The position numbers and the translations under genes were made by a program. 64,000 nt of DNA from Aquabacter sediminis (lineage in GTDB: Bacteria > Pseudomonadota > Alphaproteobacteria > Rhizobiales > Xanthobacteraceae), in assembly GCF_028863665.1 (NCBI RefSeq), contig NZ_JARBFX010000011.1:62001-126000 (forward strand), written 5' to 3'. Positions 54,444 through 61,991 of the stretch are shown piece after piece (positions within the stretch are counted from its first letter, which is position 1; the number at the start of each line of letters is the position of its first letter). The notes beneath the pieces were generated by a model. The model searched no databases. It saw nothing but the letters and a program-made list of their open reading frames with translations, and had not been told where the DNA came from.

Positions 54444-55322
54444 ATGTCCAAGATCACCCGCCATATCGGCGACACCGACATCCAGCAGATCATCGAAGAG
54501 GGCTTCGAGAACCGGGCCGAGGTGACCTCCTCCACCCGGGGCGCCCTGCGCGAGGCGGTGGAGCACGCGCTTGCCATGCTGGACGCGGGCGAGGCGCGGG
54601 TCGCCGAGCCTGTGGCGGACGGCACGCCCAATGGCGGCTGGCAGGTCAACCAGTGGCTCAAGAAGGCCGTGCTCCTCTCTTTCCGCCTGAACGACATGGA
54701 CATCATCACCGGCGGCCCTGGCGGCGCGGCCTGGTGGGACAAGGTGCCCTCCAAGTTCGCGCGCTGGAATGGCGCCGATTTCAAGAAGGCCGGCTTCCGC
54801 GCCGTGCCCGGCGCCATCGTGCGCCATTCCGCCTTCATCGCCCCGAACGTGGTGCTGATGCCCTCCTTCGTGAATCTCGGCGCTCATGTGGGCGAGGGCA
54901 CCATGGTGGACACCTGGGCGACCGTGGGCTCCTGCGCCCAGATCGGCAAGCATGTGCACCTGTCCGGCGGCGTGGGCATTGGCGGCGTGCTTGAGCCGCT
55001 CCAGGCCGGCCCCGTGGTGATCGAGGACAATTGCTTCATCGGCGCCCGCTCCGAGGTGGTGGAGGGCGTGGTGGTGCGCCGCGGCTCCGTGCTCTCCATG
55101 GGCGTCTTCATCTCCGCCTCCACCAAGATCGTCGACCGGGAGACCGGCGAAATCTTCATCGGCGAGGTGCCGCCTTATTCCGTGGTGGTGCCGGGCTCCT
55201 TGCCGGGCAAGCCCCTGCCCGATGGACGCCCCGGCCCCTCGCTCTATTGCGCCGTGATCGTAAAGCGCGTGGACGAGCAGACCCGCGCCAAGACCTCCAT
55301 CAACGACCTCTTGCGAGACTGA
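54444..55322 (+). CDS. dapD: Tetrahydrodipicolinate N-succinyltransferase
   Basis: 292-aa lysine/DAP-pathway enzyme that succinylates tetrahydrodipicolinate using succinyl-CoA. An N-terminal helical domain ([14 protein letters not shown]) is followed by a left-handed parallel beta-helix of hexapeptide repeats (about 120-230) with [23 protein letters not shown] (in two parts) and [12 protein letters not shown], and a C-terminal tail ending [10 protein letters not shown]. Full length and intact. It is the last clearly chromosomal gene before the mobile region, which starts about 130 bp downstream. Confidence 0.96.
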   Translation: MSKITRHIGDTDIQQIIEEGFENRAEVTSSTRGALREAVEHALAMLDAGEARVAEPVADGTPNGGWQVNQWLKKAVLLSFRLNDMDIITGGPGGAAWWDKVPSKFARWNGADFKKAGFRAVPGAIVRHSAFIAPNVVLMPSFVNLGAHVGEGTMVDTWATVGSCAQIGKHVHLSGGVGIGGVLEPLQAGPVVIEDNCFIGARSEVVEGVVVRRGSVLSMGVFISASTKIVDRETGEIFIGEVPPYSVVVPGSLPGKPLPDGRPGPSLYCAVIVKRVDEQTRAKTSINDLLRD

Positions 55323-55449
55323 TCGCGGCGCCTGCCCAAGGCGGCCCGCTTGTGCGCGGGCCCGCGCTGCGGCAGACAGCGCGGCCGCCATGGGCATGGC
55401 TCGCCGGGGCACCGGGCCGCCGCCGGCGGCGGCCTAGGTGTCGAAGCTA

Positions 55450-55562
55450 TGTTGTTCATCCGGGGCTTGGCTGAGAAGCTGGGGTTGCGAGCCAACCAGC
55501 CCTGAGCCGGAGCTTCCCGGATGGACATTCATAAGAATGTCCGGCTCACGCCTTGCTCGGCA
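55450..55562 (+). mobile_element. 5' remnant of an IS481-family insertion sequence
   Basis: A left-end-like TGTTGTTCATCCGGGG begins at 55450, and the ATG at 55521 opens MDIHKNVRLTPCS, the typical N-terminus of IS481-family transposases. The match stops after about 14 codons, where the sequence passes into the reversed integrase fragment. GGACATTC/GAATGTCC (55523-55542) forms a hairpin over the first codons. Only the first about 110 bp of the element survive. Confidence 0.6.
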
Positions 55563-55831
55563 ATGGGATCAATCCCCCTCGCGACCTGCTTGCGCGCCTG
55601 AGCCGCGAACTGGTGCGCCGGGGCCAGAGATACGGACCCTAGCGGACCCAACCCTAACCCCCGCATTTTCCCACCACCGGGAGCGGAAGGGTCCGCTTTC
55701 CAGCGGAAAAAGAACGTCCACGACTTTGAGCCGGTGGGAGACACCACGAGGTAAAGGTTGCCCCCATCTGCGTGGCGGCCTGGCTTCGTGATCGTGGCGA
55801 CCGTCCGGGCGTTGAGTCCGTTGAGTTTCAT
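55529..55831 (-). pseudogene. N-terminal fragment of a DUF4102-type integrase
   Basis: About 90 codons match the N-terminal arm domain of P4-type integrases (ATITKPGRHADGGNLYLVVS, then WTFFFRWK, GLGPLGSVSLA, QARKQVARGIDPIAE), starting at an ATG at 55831. The frame then runs into the IS481-like remnant and stops at 55529, so the SAM-like core and the catalytic domain are missing. It lies opposite to and is different in sequence from the intact integrase at 56160. Best read as the relic of an earlier integration at the same locus, broken by an IS insertion plus deletion. Confidence 0.72.
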
Positions 55832-56159
55832 CTCAATGGCTAGAGGCGCATGGCTAGGGCGTGACTGCTCCTAGCCCGAACACCGAACCGGGATTGAGAG
55901 GAATTTCGCGGCGCTTTTCGAGACACTCTGCGAAACAGAATCCAGGAATTTCAACGCTTGTGAAAGGGTGGGGAAGCCTGGAAGAGGCAATTGGCGGAGA
56001 GAGAGTCTGCTAAGTGGATTTCCGTCGTCATGCGGCAGAGGTCATTAATGTCTTTTTCCACAAACACTTAGTAATCCCGTCACGTCCAAGGTTATCTCTT
56101 GAAATTCGCCCTCAGCTCGATCATGATGTGGGGACGAATGTGGGGTCTGAATTGGGCGG
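55832..56159. other. Non-coding left end of the island
   Basis: 328 bp between the integrase relic and the intact integrase. I see no tRNA-like cloverleaf and no convincing gene. The part 55990-56120 is AT-richer and probably holds the integrase promoter and the attachment core, but the core cannot be defined without the other end. Confidence 0.5.
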
Positions 56160-57329
56160 ATGAAGGGAAAAGGACGGCACCCGGACAAGGCGCTAACGGC
56201 CGTGCAAGTGCGCCAGATCAAGTTGCCAGGCCGCTACGCCGACGGCAATGGACTTTATCTCGAAGTCACTGCGGCCGGCGCCAGGCACTGGCTCCTACGT
56301 CTTGTGGTTCAGGGGAGGCGTCGAGACATTGGCCTCGGCAGCACCACCCTCGTGCCGCTCCAAGAGGCAAGGGAAAAGGCCTTGGCCTTTCGCAAGATCG
56401 CACGGGAGGGCGGGGACCCTCTTGCGGAGCGTGACAAGCTCAAACCGTCTGTCCCGACGTTTCGGGAGGCAGCCGAGCGCGTGCACGCCGAGAACGCCCC
56501 CTCATGGAAGAATCCGAAACATGCAGCGCAATGGCTGACTACGCTCAAGACCTATGCCTTTCCCGAGCTGGGCGACCGCCCTGTCAACGAGATCGAGAGC
56601 CCTCATTTGTTGCGGGTGCTGTCTCCCATTTGGTTGGCCAAGCCGGAGACTGCCCGTCGACTGAAGCAGCGGCTGGGGACGGTGTTCGACTGGGCCAAGG
56701 CGGCTGGCTATCGGCAGGGCGACAATCCCATTGAAGGTGTTGAGCGCGGTCTTCCAAAACACACTGCCACAAAGGAGCATCACGCCGCTCTTCCTTACGC
56801 GAAAGTGCCAGACTTTGTTGCCAGGCTGAGGGGATGCGATGCTGCGATCACTGTTAAGCTGGCGTTCGAGCTTTTGATTCTTACTGCCGCAAGGACAGGG
56901 GAAGTGATCGGCGCCACCTGGGACGAGATCGACTTCGATGAGCAGACCTGGACGGTGCCGGCCGCGCGCATGAAGGCAAAAAAGGCGCATCGTGTGCCGC
57001 TTTGCCCTCGCGCAATCGAGCTTTTGAAACAGGCACGGGCCTTTGGCAACGAAGGCCCCATTTTCCCTGGTCGCTCTGCAGGCAAGCCCTTGTCCAACAT
57101 GGCCTTCCTCATGGTGCTGCGCAGGCTCGAACTCGACGTCACAGCTCACGGCTTTCGCTCGGCTTTCCGCGACTGGGCAGCCGAAGAGACTAATTTCCCT
57201 CGAGAAGTGTGTGAAATGGCCTTGGCCCACACGGTCGAAAACCGGGTCGAGGCAGCATATCGGCGGGGTGATCTGTTTGAAAAGCGGCGTGATCTGATGT
57301 TCGCTTGGTCGGCCTTTATAGGGGGGTGA
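56160..57329 (+). CDS. Tyrosine integrase (P4-like, DUF4102 N-terminus)
   Basis: 389-aa site-specific recombinase. The N-terminal arm-binding domain (LPGRYADGNGLYLEVTAAG, about residues 20-90) is followed by a SAM-like core-binding domain (about 100-200) and a catalytic domain with all residues: Arg245 (TAARTGEV), His330-x-x-Arg333 (HGFRSAFRDWA), His357 (AHTVENRV) and nucleophile Tyr367 (EAAYRRGD). It looks fully active. It is encoded at the island's left end reading into it, the normal arrangement for excision and integration. No downstream overlap; the AT-rich orphan gene starts 1 bp after its stop. Confidence 0.93.
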   Translation: MKGKGRHPDKALTAVQVRQIKLPGRYADGNGLYLEVTAAGARHWLLRLVVQGRRRDIGLGSTTLVPLQEAREKALAFRKIAREGGDPLAERDKLKPSVPTFREAAERVHAENAPSWKNPKHAAQWLTTLKTYAFPELGDRPVNEIESPHLLRVLSPIWLAKPETARRLKQRLGTVFDWAKAAGYRQGDNPIEGVERGLPKHTATKEHHAALPYAKVPDFVARLRGCDAAITVKLAFELLILTAARTGEVIGATWDEIDFDEQTWTVPAARMKAKKAHRVPLCPRAIELLKQARAFGNEGPIFPGRSAGKPLSNMAFLMVLRRLELDVTAHGFRSAFRDWAAEETNFPREVCEMALAHTVENRVEAAYRRGDLFEKRRDLMFAWSAFIGG

Positions 57330-57330
57330 A

Positions 57331-58047
57331 ATGAAAATTCAAACACTAGTTTCGTTCGCCGTGCGTAATTTTAAGCAACTCGCCCTGTCGAAACATAGAG
57401 ATGAAGATAGCATTAGTATTGAAGAGTTATGTGTTGTATTAATGATGCAGAGTCTCTCAAGCGATGGTGAATTGTATGCTAAATCACTTGAATATTTAAG
57501 GAGTGATGATTATAAAAATTTTGACTTCATTTTCTGGGGTAACATTCCTTCTTGGAGTTCTGAGGAAGCGGCGTATTTGGCGCTAGGTTTGGATCCAAAT
57601 GCATCTAAGTATCAAGATCTGGATATAGAAGATCGGTCAAATTTTGAAAGATATAAAAGGGCGGCAGAACGATTGTCTCAGCACGTAGAAGGATGTTCTG
57701 CTCCTGAAATGTACAGATATCTCCTGCGTTTTGGAGCTACTTTTGACCCGAGGATTGGTAAAATAGTACTAAAATGTGAAAAGCGTGAGGATATGTACGA
57801 GCGTAAGTACCGCAATGTTCGGAAGTCTCAGATTGTTAACGCCACTCATCGCGACACCCTGTATAAAATCATATATGCCTATTGTAATAGACCATTGATG
57901 TACGTTCTTGGTTCAAATAGTAAGGCGACTTCAAGTATAGTTAAAAAAATAGAAGACTGCGGCCTGTCGGTAACTAATAAAAACGTCAAATTAACATTGG
58001 AAAATGTGCAGGCCAGGATCGAATTTCTTCGTTCCGGAGAACCCTGA
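57331..58047 (+). CDS. Hypothetical island protein, AT-rich
   Basis: 238-aa protein with no recognised family. Codon use is strikingly AT-rich beside GC-rich neighbours, which points to separate acquisition. GGGGGGTGA directly precedes the ATG. A segment reading FWGNIPSWSSEEAAYLALGLDP (about residues 68-88, given in outline) resembles a short W-x-x-x-EAA-x-L-x-x-G-x-DP motif found in uncharacterised proteins of mobile elements. The rest is helical and charged, without signal peptide or membrane segments. It abuts the integrase, so it is probably co-transcribed. Defence, regulation or replication roles are all open. Confidence 0.75.
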   Translation: MKIQTLVSFAVRNFKQLALSKHRDEDSISIEELCVVLMMQSLSSDGELYAKSLEYLRSDDYKNFDFIFWGNIPSWSSEEAAYLALGLDPNASKYQDLDIEDRSNFERYKRAAERLSQHVEGCSAPEMYRYLLRFGATFDPRIGKIVLKCEKREDMYERKYRNVRKSQIVNATHRDTLYKIIYAYCNRPLMYVLGSNSKATSSIVKKIEDCGLSVTNKNVKLTLENVQARIEFLRSGEP

Positions 58048-58143
58048 GAGTTTCGCTCGCGGTAGCGGTTTTTCCGACGGAATGACGGCGAAATCTCCGC
58101 GTTCGGCGGCCATAATGTTGGGGCTCCGCAAATGGAGCCCACT

Positions 58144-58329
58144 ATGGACCACACCGTTTACCGCCTCCTTCGCCTCGAGGAAGTCCTTGCAATTCTGAGG
58201 GTTTCCCGAAGTGCATTCTATGCCGGCATGGCCGCGGGCATATATCCCCGGCCGGTCCGCATCGGTCCGCGAAGCGTGCGCTGGCGCTTCGAAGACGTGA
58301 TGGCCCTCCGTGACCGGGGCATCGCATGA
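58144..58329 (+). CDS. AlpA-like excisionase/regulator
   Basis: 61-aa MerR-like winged helix protein of the AlpA (CP4-57 regulatory) type: YRLLRLEEVLAILRVSRSAFYAGM gives the helix-turn-helix (outline), then YPRPVRIGPRSVRWRFEDV, the characteristic wing with Arg-Trp. AlpA proteins activate excision of P4-like elements by controlling int. I prefer the ATG at 58144 (GGAG 6 bases upstream) over 58132. Its stop overlaps the next ATG (ATGA). Encoded downstream of int as usual. Confidence 0.87.
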   Translation: MDHTVYRLLRLEEVLAILRVSRSAFYAGMAAGIYPRPVRIGPRSVRWRFEDVMALRDRGIA

Positions 58330-59147
58330 TGGCATCGCGATCTCACTCCGCAACTGCTGGCCTCCGGGCCAGCAGCACCATCCGCCGCGAGATGAAACGC
58401 CGAGGCTTTGCCGAGTTCGAAGCCATCGACCGTGTGGCAAGGCAGCAGGCCTCGCAGATCAGAAGGAACGCGGACCAGGTCTCTGCCGTGTGGGAGGCAA
58501 TGGCCCGCTGCCACGAGGGCGACCTTTGCCGATCACCTAAAAGGTGCCAGGCGGCATGCCTCTTCGGGCAGTGGCGATACAGAGCTGATCTCATCATCAA
58601 GGCGCACGATCGTCTGGTGCAGGCAGATGGCCAAGCCCTGCTCGTGACGGCTGTGCGCTGGAATTGGGGCTACCTTCCGGGCGATTTGAACAGCCTGAAG
58701 CCCCGAACGCTGCATCGATGGCTCCAGCGACGCCTTGCAGACCTCCCGGGCCTCCGGGGCATTGCCAGTGTCGACGTCAGCCTGAACATGCATGACGGCG
58801 AGATCTGGTGGCAGGGACATCTTCATGCGGTGATCTCAGGGGGTGATGCTGCTGAAATACGGGACGCCCTGGCGGTCCCCCCAACGGCAGCTGTTCCCAA
58901 GCCGATCATGGTCAAGCCCATAGGGGACGGCGACCTTGCGCGTACACTCGCCTATGTGACCAAGCCTCTGCCTGAAGGCCGGGTGGCCTACACTGCAGAA
59001 AATGGTCGGCAGCGGCAGCGCTACGTGAATGTGCCTCTGCGGCATCTACGCGAACATGATCACTGGCGAATGGGCATGCGCATGCCAGAACGCTTCATGA
59101 TCCTTGGCACGCGTCTCGGCCGAATTGGCACGAGCGAGTGTCGCTGA
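58326..59147 (+). CDS. Putative replication-associated protein (HUH-like), unconfirmed
   Basis: 273-aa island protein. A Cys cluster (Cys62, Cys68, Cys74, Cys78) could bind zinc. WWQGHLHAVISGG puts H165-L-H167 in the hydrophobic context of the HUH motif 2 of rolling-circle replication initiators, and AYVTKPL (Tyr210, Lys213) is similar to the motif 3 Tyr-x-x-Lys region. That reading is from pattern only; the fold is not certain and motif 1 is unclear. It overlaps the AlpA stop by four bases and precedes a DUF927 ATPase, an order suggesting a replication module. It could alternatively be a relaxase-like or plain DNA-binding protein. Confidence 0.7.
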   Translation: MMASRSHSATAGLRASSTIRREMKRRGFAEFEAIDRVARQQASQIRRNADQVSAVWEAMARCHEGDLCRSPKRCQAACLFGQWRYRADLIIKAHDRLVQADGQALLVTAVRWNWGYLPGDLNSLKPRTLHRWLQRRLADLPGLRGIASVDVSLNMHDGEIWWQGHLHAVISGGDAAEIRDALAVPPTAAVPKPIMVKPIGDGDLARTLAYVTKPLPEGRVAYTAENGRQRQRYVNVPLRHLREHDHWRMGMRMPERFMILGTRLGRIGTSECR

Positions 59148-59330
59148 AGGACGGACGAGCAATGCACCGAATGGGCACAAAAGTGCCCTCTTGGTCCGTT
59201 TAGCCCCCGTTTTCTTCGGTTTTCTCACTTTTCAGCACACAAACTGCACGCGCACGAATGGCTGCGCGCGCGGCATCAACTTCGTCAATCCGGTGAGCCG
59301 CAGACGGCTCACCTCCCAGGAGATTTTTAC

Positions 59331-60980
59331 ATGACGCGCGCTAAAAAGCCGAGCGTGAGAGCAACCAAAATTCACCAGCAGGTCGACACCGGTGAGTTCT
59401 TCGTCGAACTCGGGTTTCGCCGTATCAATGGCACCAAGGGTAGCCACTTGGCGCCCCGGTCGCAGATCAGCGACCCACGAGGTGTCCAGCGCGACTTGGC
59501 GAAATTGGGCGTCGAGCTGACGCCGACCTTGCTGGATGATATCAAGGCGGCCCTCTCTGACAGCACCGTCCCTATCGTGCAGTCCACGCGCACCTGCGGC
59601 TGGCACAAGGCGGCCTATGCGCGCCCGCACGCCATTTTCGGCAAGCGTGGCTCGTTGACTGCTCTTCGGCGTGACCTGCGGGACGAGTGCATGGCTGGGA
59701 AGGCGAATGGGTGGAGAGAGGGTCTCGCCCCCGTGTGCGCCGCATCCAGCTTCATCACGTTCGCGATTGCCGCCGCCCTTGCTGGTCCTCTGCTCCGGCG
59801 GCTGAGATATGATGAAGGCGTCATTTTCCACCTCTACGGGCAAACCACGACCGGCAAGAGCACGGCGCTGATGGCTGCACAGTCCGTGTATGAGGGTGCG
59901 GACCGCAACCGGCTTCGCACCTTTGACCTGACGCCCCGGGCTTTGGAGGAAGAAGCGGCCGCCTGCAATGACGGTCTCCTTGTCCTTGATGAAGCCGGCC
60001 GGATAAACGCGGAGGCATCGAAGGCCAAGTATTTCGGCGCCCTGGCTTTTCTGGGTGCTGGCGGACAGGGGCGTCAGCGGTCCAAGAAGGCGGTTGAGGA
60101 CCCGAACCTCCAGAACGTCCGCTTCTTGCTGGTCGGGCTATCTAATGGCGAAGAACCCTTGGACGACCCACGCACGCCCCGACGAGGGGGAGAGCAGGTG
60201 CGCCTCATCAGCGTCCCGGTCCCCGCCCCGGAAAAGGGTGGAGTGTTCGACTTGGAGCCTGATGGCGAAAAGCGGCGTGGGCTCGCGGACGAGGCTGGGG
60301 CAGTTTGTGGCACACACCACGGCACGGCCATCAAGCGGTTCGTCTGGGGGTTCGTGCATGATCCCGAGTCGGCAGGACGTGGCATGGACTACGTGGACAA
60401 GTTTCTGCGCTGGGCTGTACCTCACCCTCATCCCTTCGCGGAGCGCTTTGCCCGCAAGTTCGCCGTCGTCTTCGCCGCCGCCATGCTTGCAGATGACTTT
60501 GGGATCGCGCCGTGGAGCAGGAAGGAGGGGACAAAGGCCATCCGCAAGGTCTTCCGTGTCGCCTGGGAGGAGGTGCGCCCTCCTGAGGTTGAGGCGGACG
60601 ATCTGATCCAAAGGCTCGCCAAGGAGGCCGACAACGAGGACCGGTTCCCTGTCGTCGAAAGGGGCGAGGAGCTTCCGGCCGACACCGTGGGGACGGCCTG
60701 GGGCATCCGACGCACAGCCGGGGGGCAAATGGACCTGGCGCTATTCCGGGGCACGTTCAGCGACCTTGTCACAGGCGCAGAGGATAAGGTGCTGCACGCG
60801 CTGGAACGCAAGGGCGTGCTGCTTCCCGGCAAGGAGCCCCGCCTCTTCGTTCGGCAACTGCGCATTCTCGGGTTGAAGGCTGAGCGGACCCATGTCCTGC
60901 TGTTCGACGCGGCGAAACTGAAGGCCCTCGCCGCTCCTGGCCGTACTCATGCTGCGAAGAAGGTTGCCCCCAACCGGTGA
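59331..60980 (+). CDS. DUF927-family P-loop ATPase (primase-helicase-like)
   Basis: 549-aa protein with a DUF927 ATPase domain. Walker A GQTTTGKST is at residues 170-178 and Walker B LLVLDEAG centres on Asp220. A possible sensor segment is LQNVRFLLVGLSNGEEPL, and the Arg-rich RTPRRGGEQVR loop lies near residue 285. The N-terminal 150 residues resemble DUF927-proteins of P4-like elements and conjugative islands, which are replication helicases associated with primases. No primase domain is evident. The ATG follows AGGAGAT. Genes before and after run the same way, so it belongs to the same transcription unit. Confidence 0.85.
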   Translation: MTRAKKPSVRATKIHQQVDTGEFFVELGFRRINGTKGSHLAPRSQISDPRGVQRDLAKLGVELTPTLLDDIKAALSDSTVPIVQSTRTCGWHKAAYARPHAIFGKRGSLTALRRDLRDECMAGKANGWREGLAPVCAASSFITFAIAAALAGPLLRRLRYDEGVIFHLYGQTTTGKSTALMAAQSVYEGADRNRLRTFDLTPRALEEEAAACNDGLLVLDEAGRINAEASKAKYFGALAFLGAGGQGRQRSKKAVEDPNLQNVRFLLVGLSNGEEPLDDPRTPRRGGEQVRLISVPVPAPEKGGVFDLEPDGEKRRGLADEAGAVCGTHHGTAIKRFVWGFVHDPESAGRGMDYVDKFLRWAVPHPHPFAERFARKFAVVFAAAMLADDFGIAPWSRKEGTKAIRKVFRVAWEEVRPPEVEADDLIQRLAKEADNEDRFPVVERGEELPADTVGTAWGIRRTAGGQMDLALFRGTFSDLVTGAEDKVLHALERKGVLLPGKEPRLFVRQLRILGLKAERTHVLLFDAAKLKALAAPGRTHAAKKVAPNR

Positions 60981-61131
60981 GCGAGGCGCCTGGGACGGCG
61001 CGGCATCTCAGCCGCGCCGTCCTCCCCTTTGTCGAGAAGAGCGCGGCCCCCGAATGGTGCAAGGCGGCTGAGCAGCCAACGAACGTAGGAAAAAATTGCT
61101 ATCTTTTTAATCGTACTGTATCTTGAGCGAC

Positions 61132-61698
61132 ATGAACTACGGCTATGCACGCGTATCGACTGATGGGCAGTCTCTAGAGAGCCAGATCGAACACCTACGC
61201 GCCGCCGGCTGCACGATCATCTTTTCTGAGACGGCCAGCGGGGCCAAGACGGAACGCCGCGAGCTGCGCAAATGCATCGGTAAGCTGAAGGCCGGCGACG
61301 TGCTGGTCGTGACGCGTCTTGACCGTCTTGCCCGCTCCACGCGCGATCTGCTCAACGTCCTTGCCGAAGTGGCCGAAAAGGGCGCGGCCTTCCGTTCCAT
61401 CTCTGACGCATGGGCAGACACCACCACCCCTCACGGCCGCCTGATGCTGACCATTCTCGGCGGTCTTGCCGAATTCGAACGCGAACTGATCCGCACGCGC
61501 ACAGGCGAAGGCCGCACAAGGGCCAAGGCACGCGGCATCAAGTTCGGCCGCAAGCCGAAGCTCTCTGCCGATCAGCAGGCCTATGTTGCAAAGCTCAAGG
61601 CAGATGGCGAAAGCGTCAGGCACATTGCCCGCATCATGGGAGTGAGCAAGGCAACCATCGGGCGGATCGCGGCGCCAGAAGCGGGCTTGGACAGATGA
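61132..61698 (+). CDS. Serine resolvase/invertase-family recombinase
   Basis: 188-aa recombinase: MNYGYARVSTDGQ with nucleophile Ser9, LVVTRLDRLARSTRDLL (active-site Arg residues), GRLMLTILGGLAEFERELIRTRTGEGRTRAKARG (E helix, outline) and a C-terminal HTH ending VSKATIGRI. Full length for the Tn3-resolvase/Hin family. It would resolve cointegrates or invert DNA, but no res or hix repeat is seen nearby. Start at the ATG 61132; the frame also has a TTG 9 bp upstream. The 151-bp gap upstream (60981-61131) is AT-rich and may hold its own promoter. Confidence 0.93.
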   Translation: MNYGYARVSTDGQSLESQIEHLRAAGCTIIFSETASGAKTERRELRKCIGKLKAGDVLVVTRLDRLARSTRDLLNVLAEVAEKGAAFRSISDAWADTTTPHGRLMLTILGGLAEFERELIRTRTGEGRTRAKARGIKFGRKPKLSADQQAYVAKLKADGESVRHIARIMGVSKATIGRIAAPEAGLDR

Positions 61699-61991
61699 GT
61701 GTCTGAACGTCGGGTATGGGGCTGGCAGCGGACTGGCCGGTTGTGGCTGACGCCTTGCAGATAGCTGCCCTTCTGGACCCGATCCCGACGCTGTCATTTG
61801 ATGCTTCGTTCGGTCACCCGAAAGCGGCCCTTTGGCGAGGCGCATTGCTAGGAACGCCCTTCAACTATAACAATTTCGATTGCCATCTGGGTCGGCTAAA
61901 TTCACCGAAGATCGAATAGCTTGTGCTCGGCAGGCTTGATGCGATATTTCAGGTTGTAGAATCAAAAAATGACATGCGCCTGGGGGATGCG
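61699..61991. other. Intergenic region before the ATPase/effector gene
   Basis: 293 bp with no convincing gene. A 67-codon open frame (61716-61919) has no RBS or recognisable sequence. AT content rises from 61860 on, and the promoter of the following gene probably lies here. Confidence 0.5.

Noticed and set aside
55323-56159. tRNA or attachment site expected next to the integrase
   Set aside because: No cloverleaf could be drawn and no tRNA 3' end is seen; att core cannot be set without the right end.
61716-61919. 67-codon open frame between resolvase and ATPase gene
   Set aside because: No RBS, no recognisable motif and no signal peptide; kept as intergenic.
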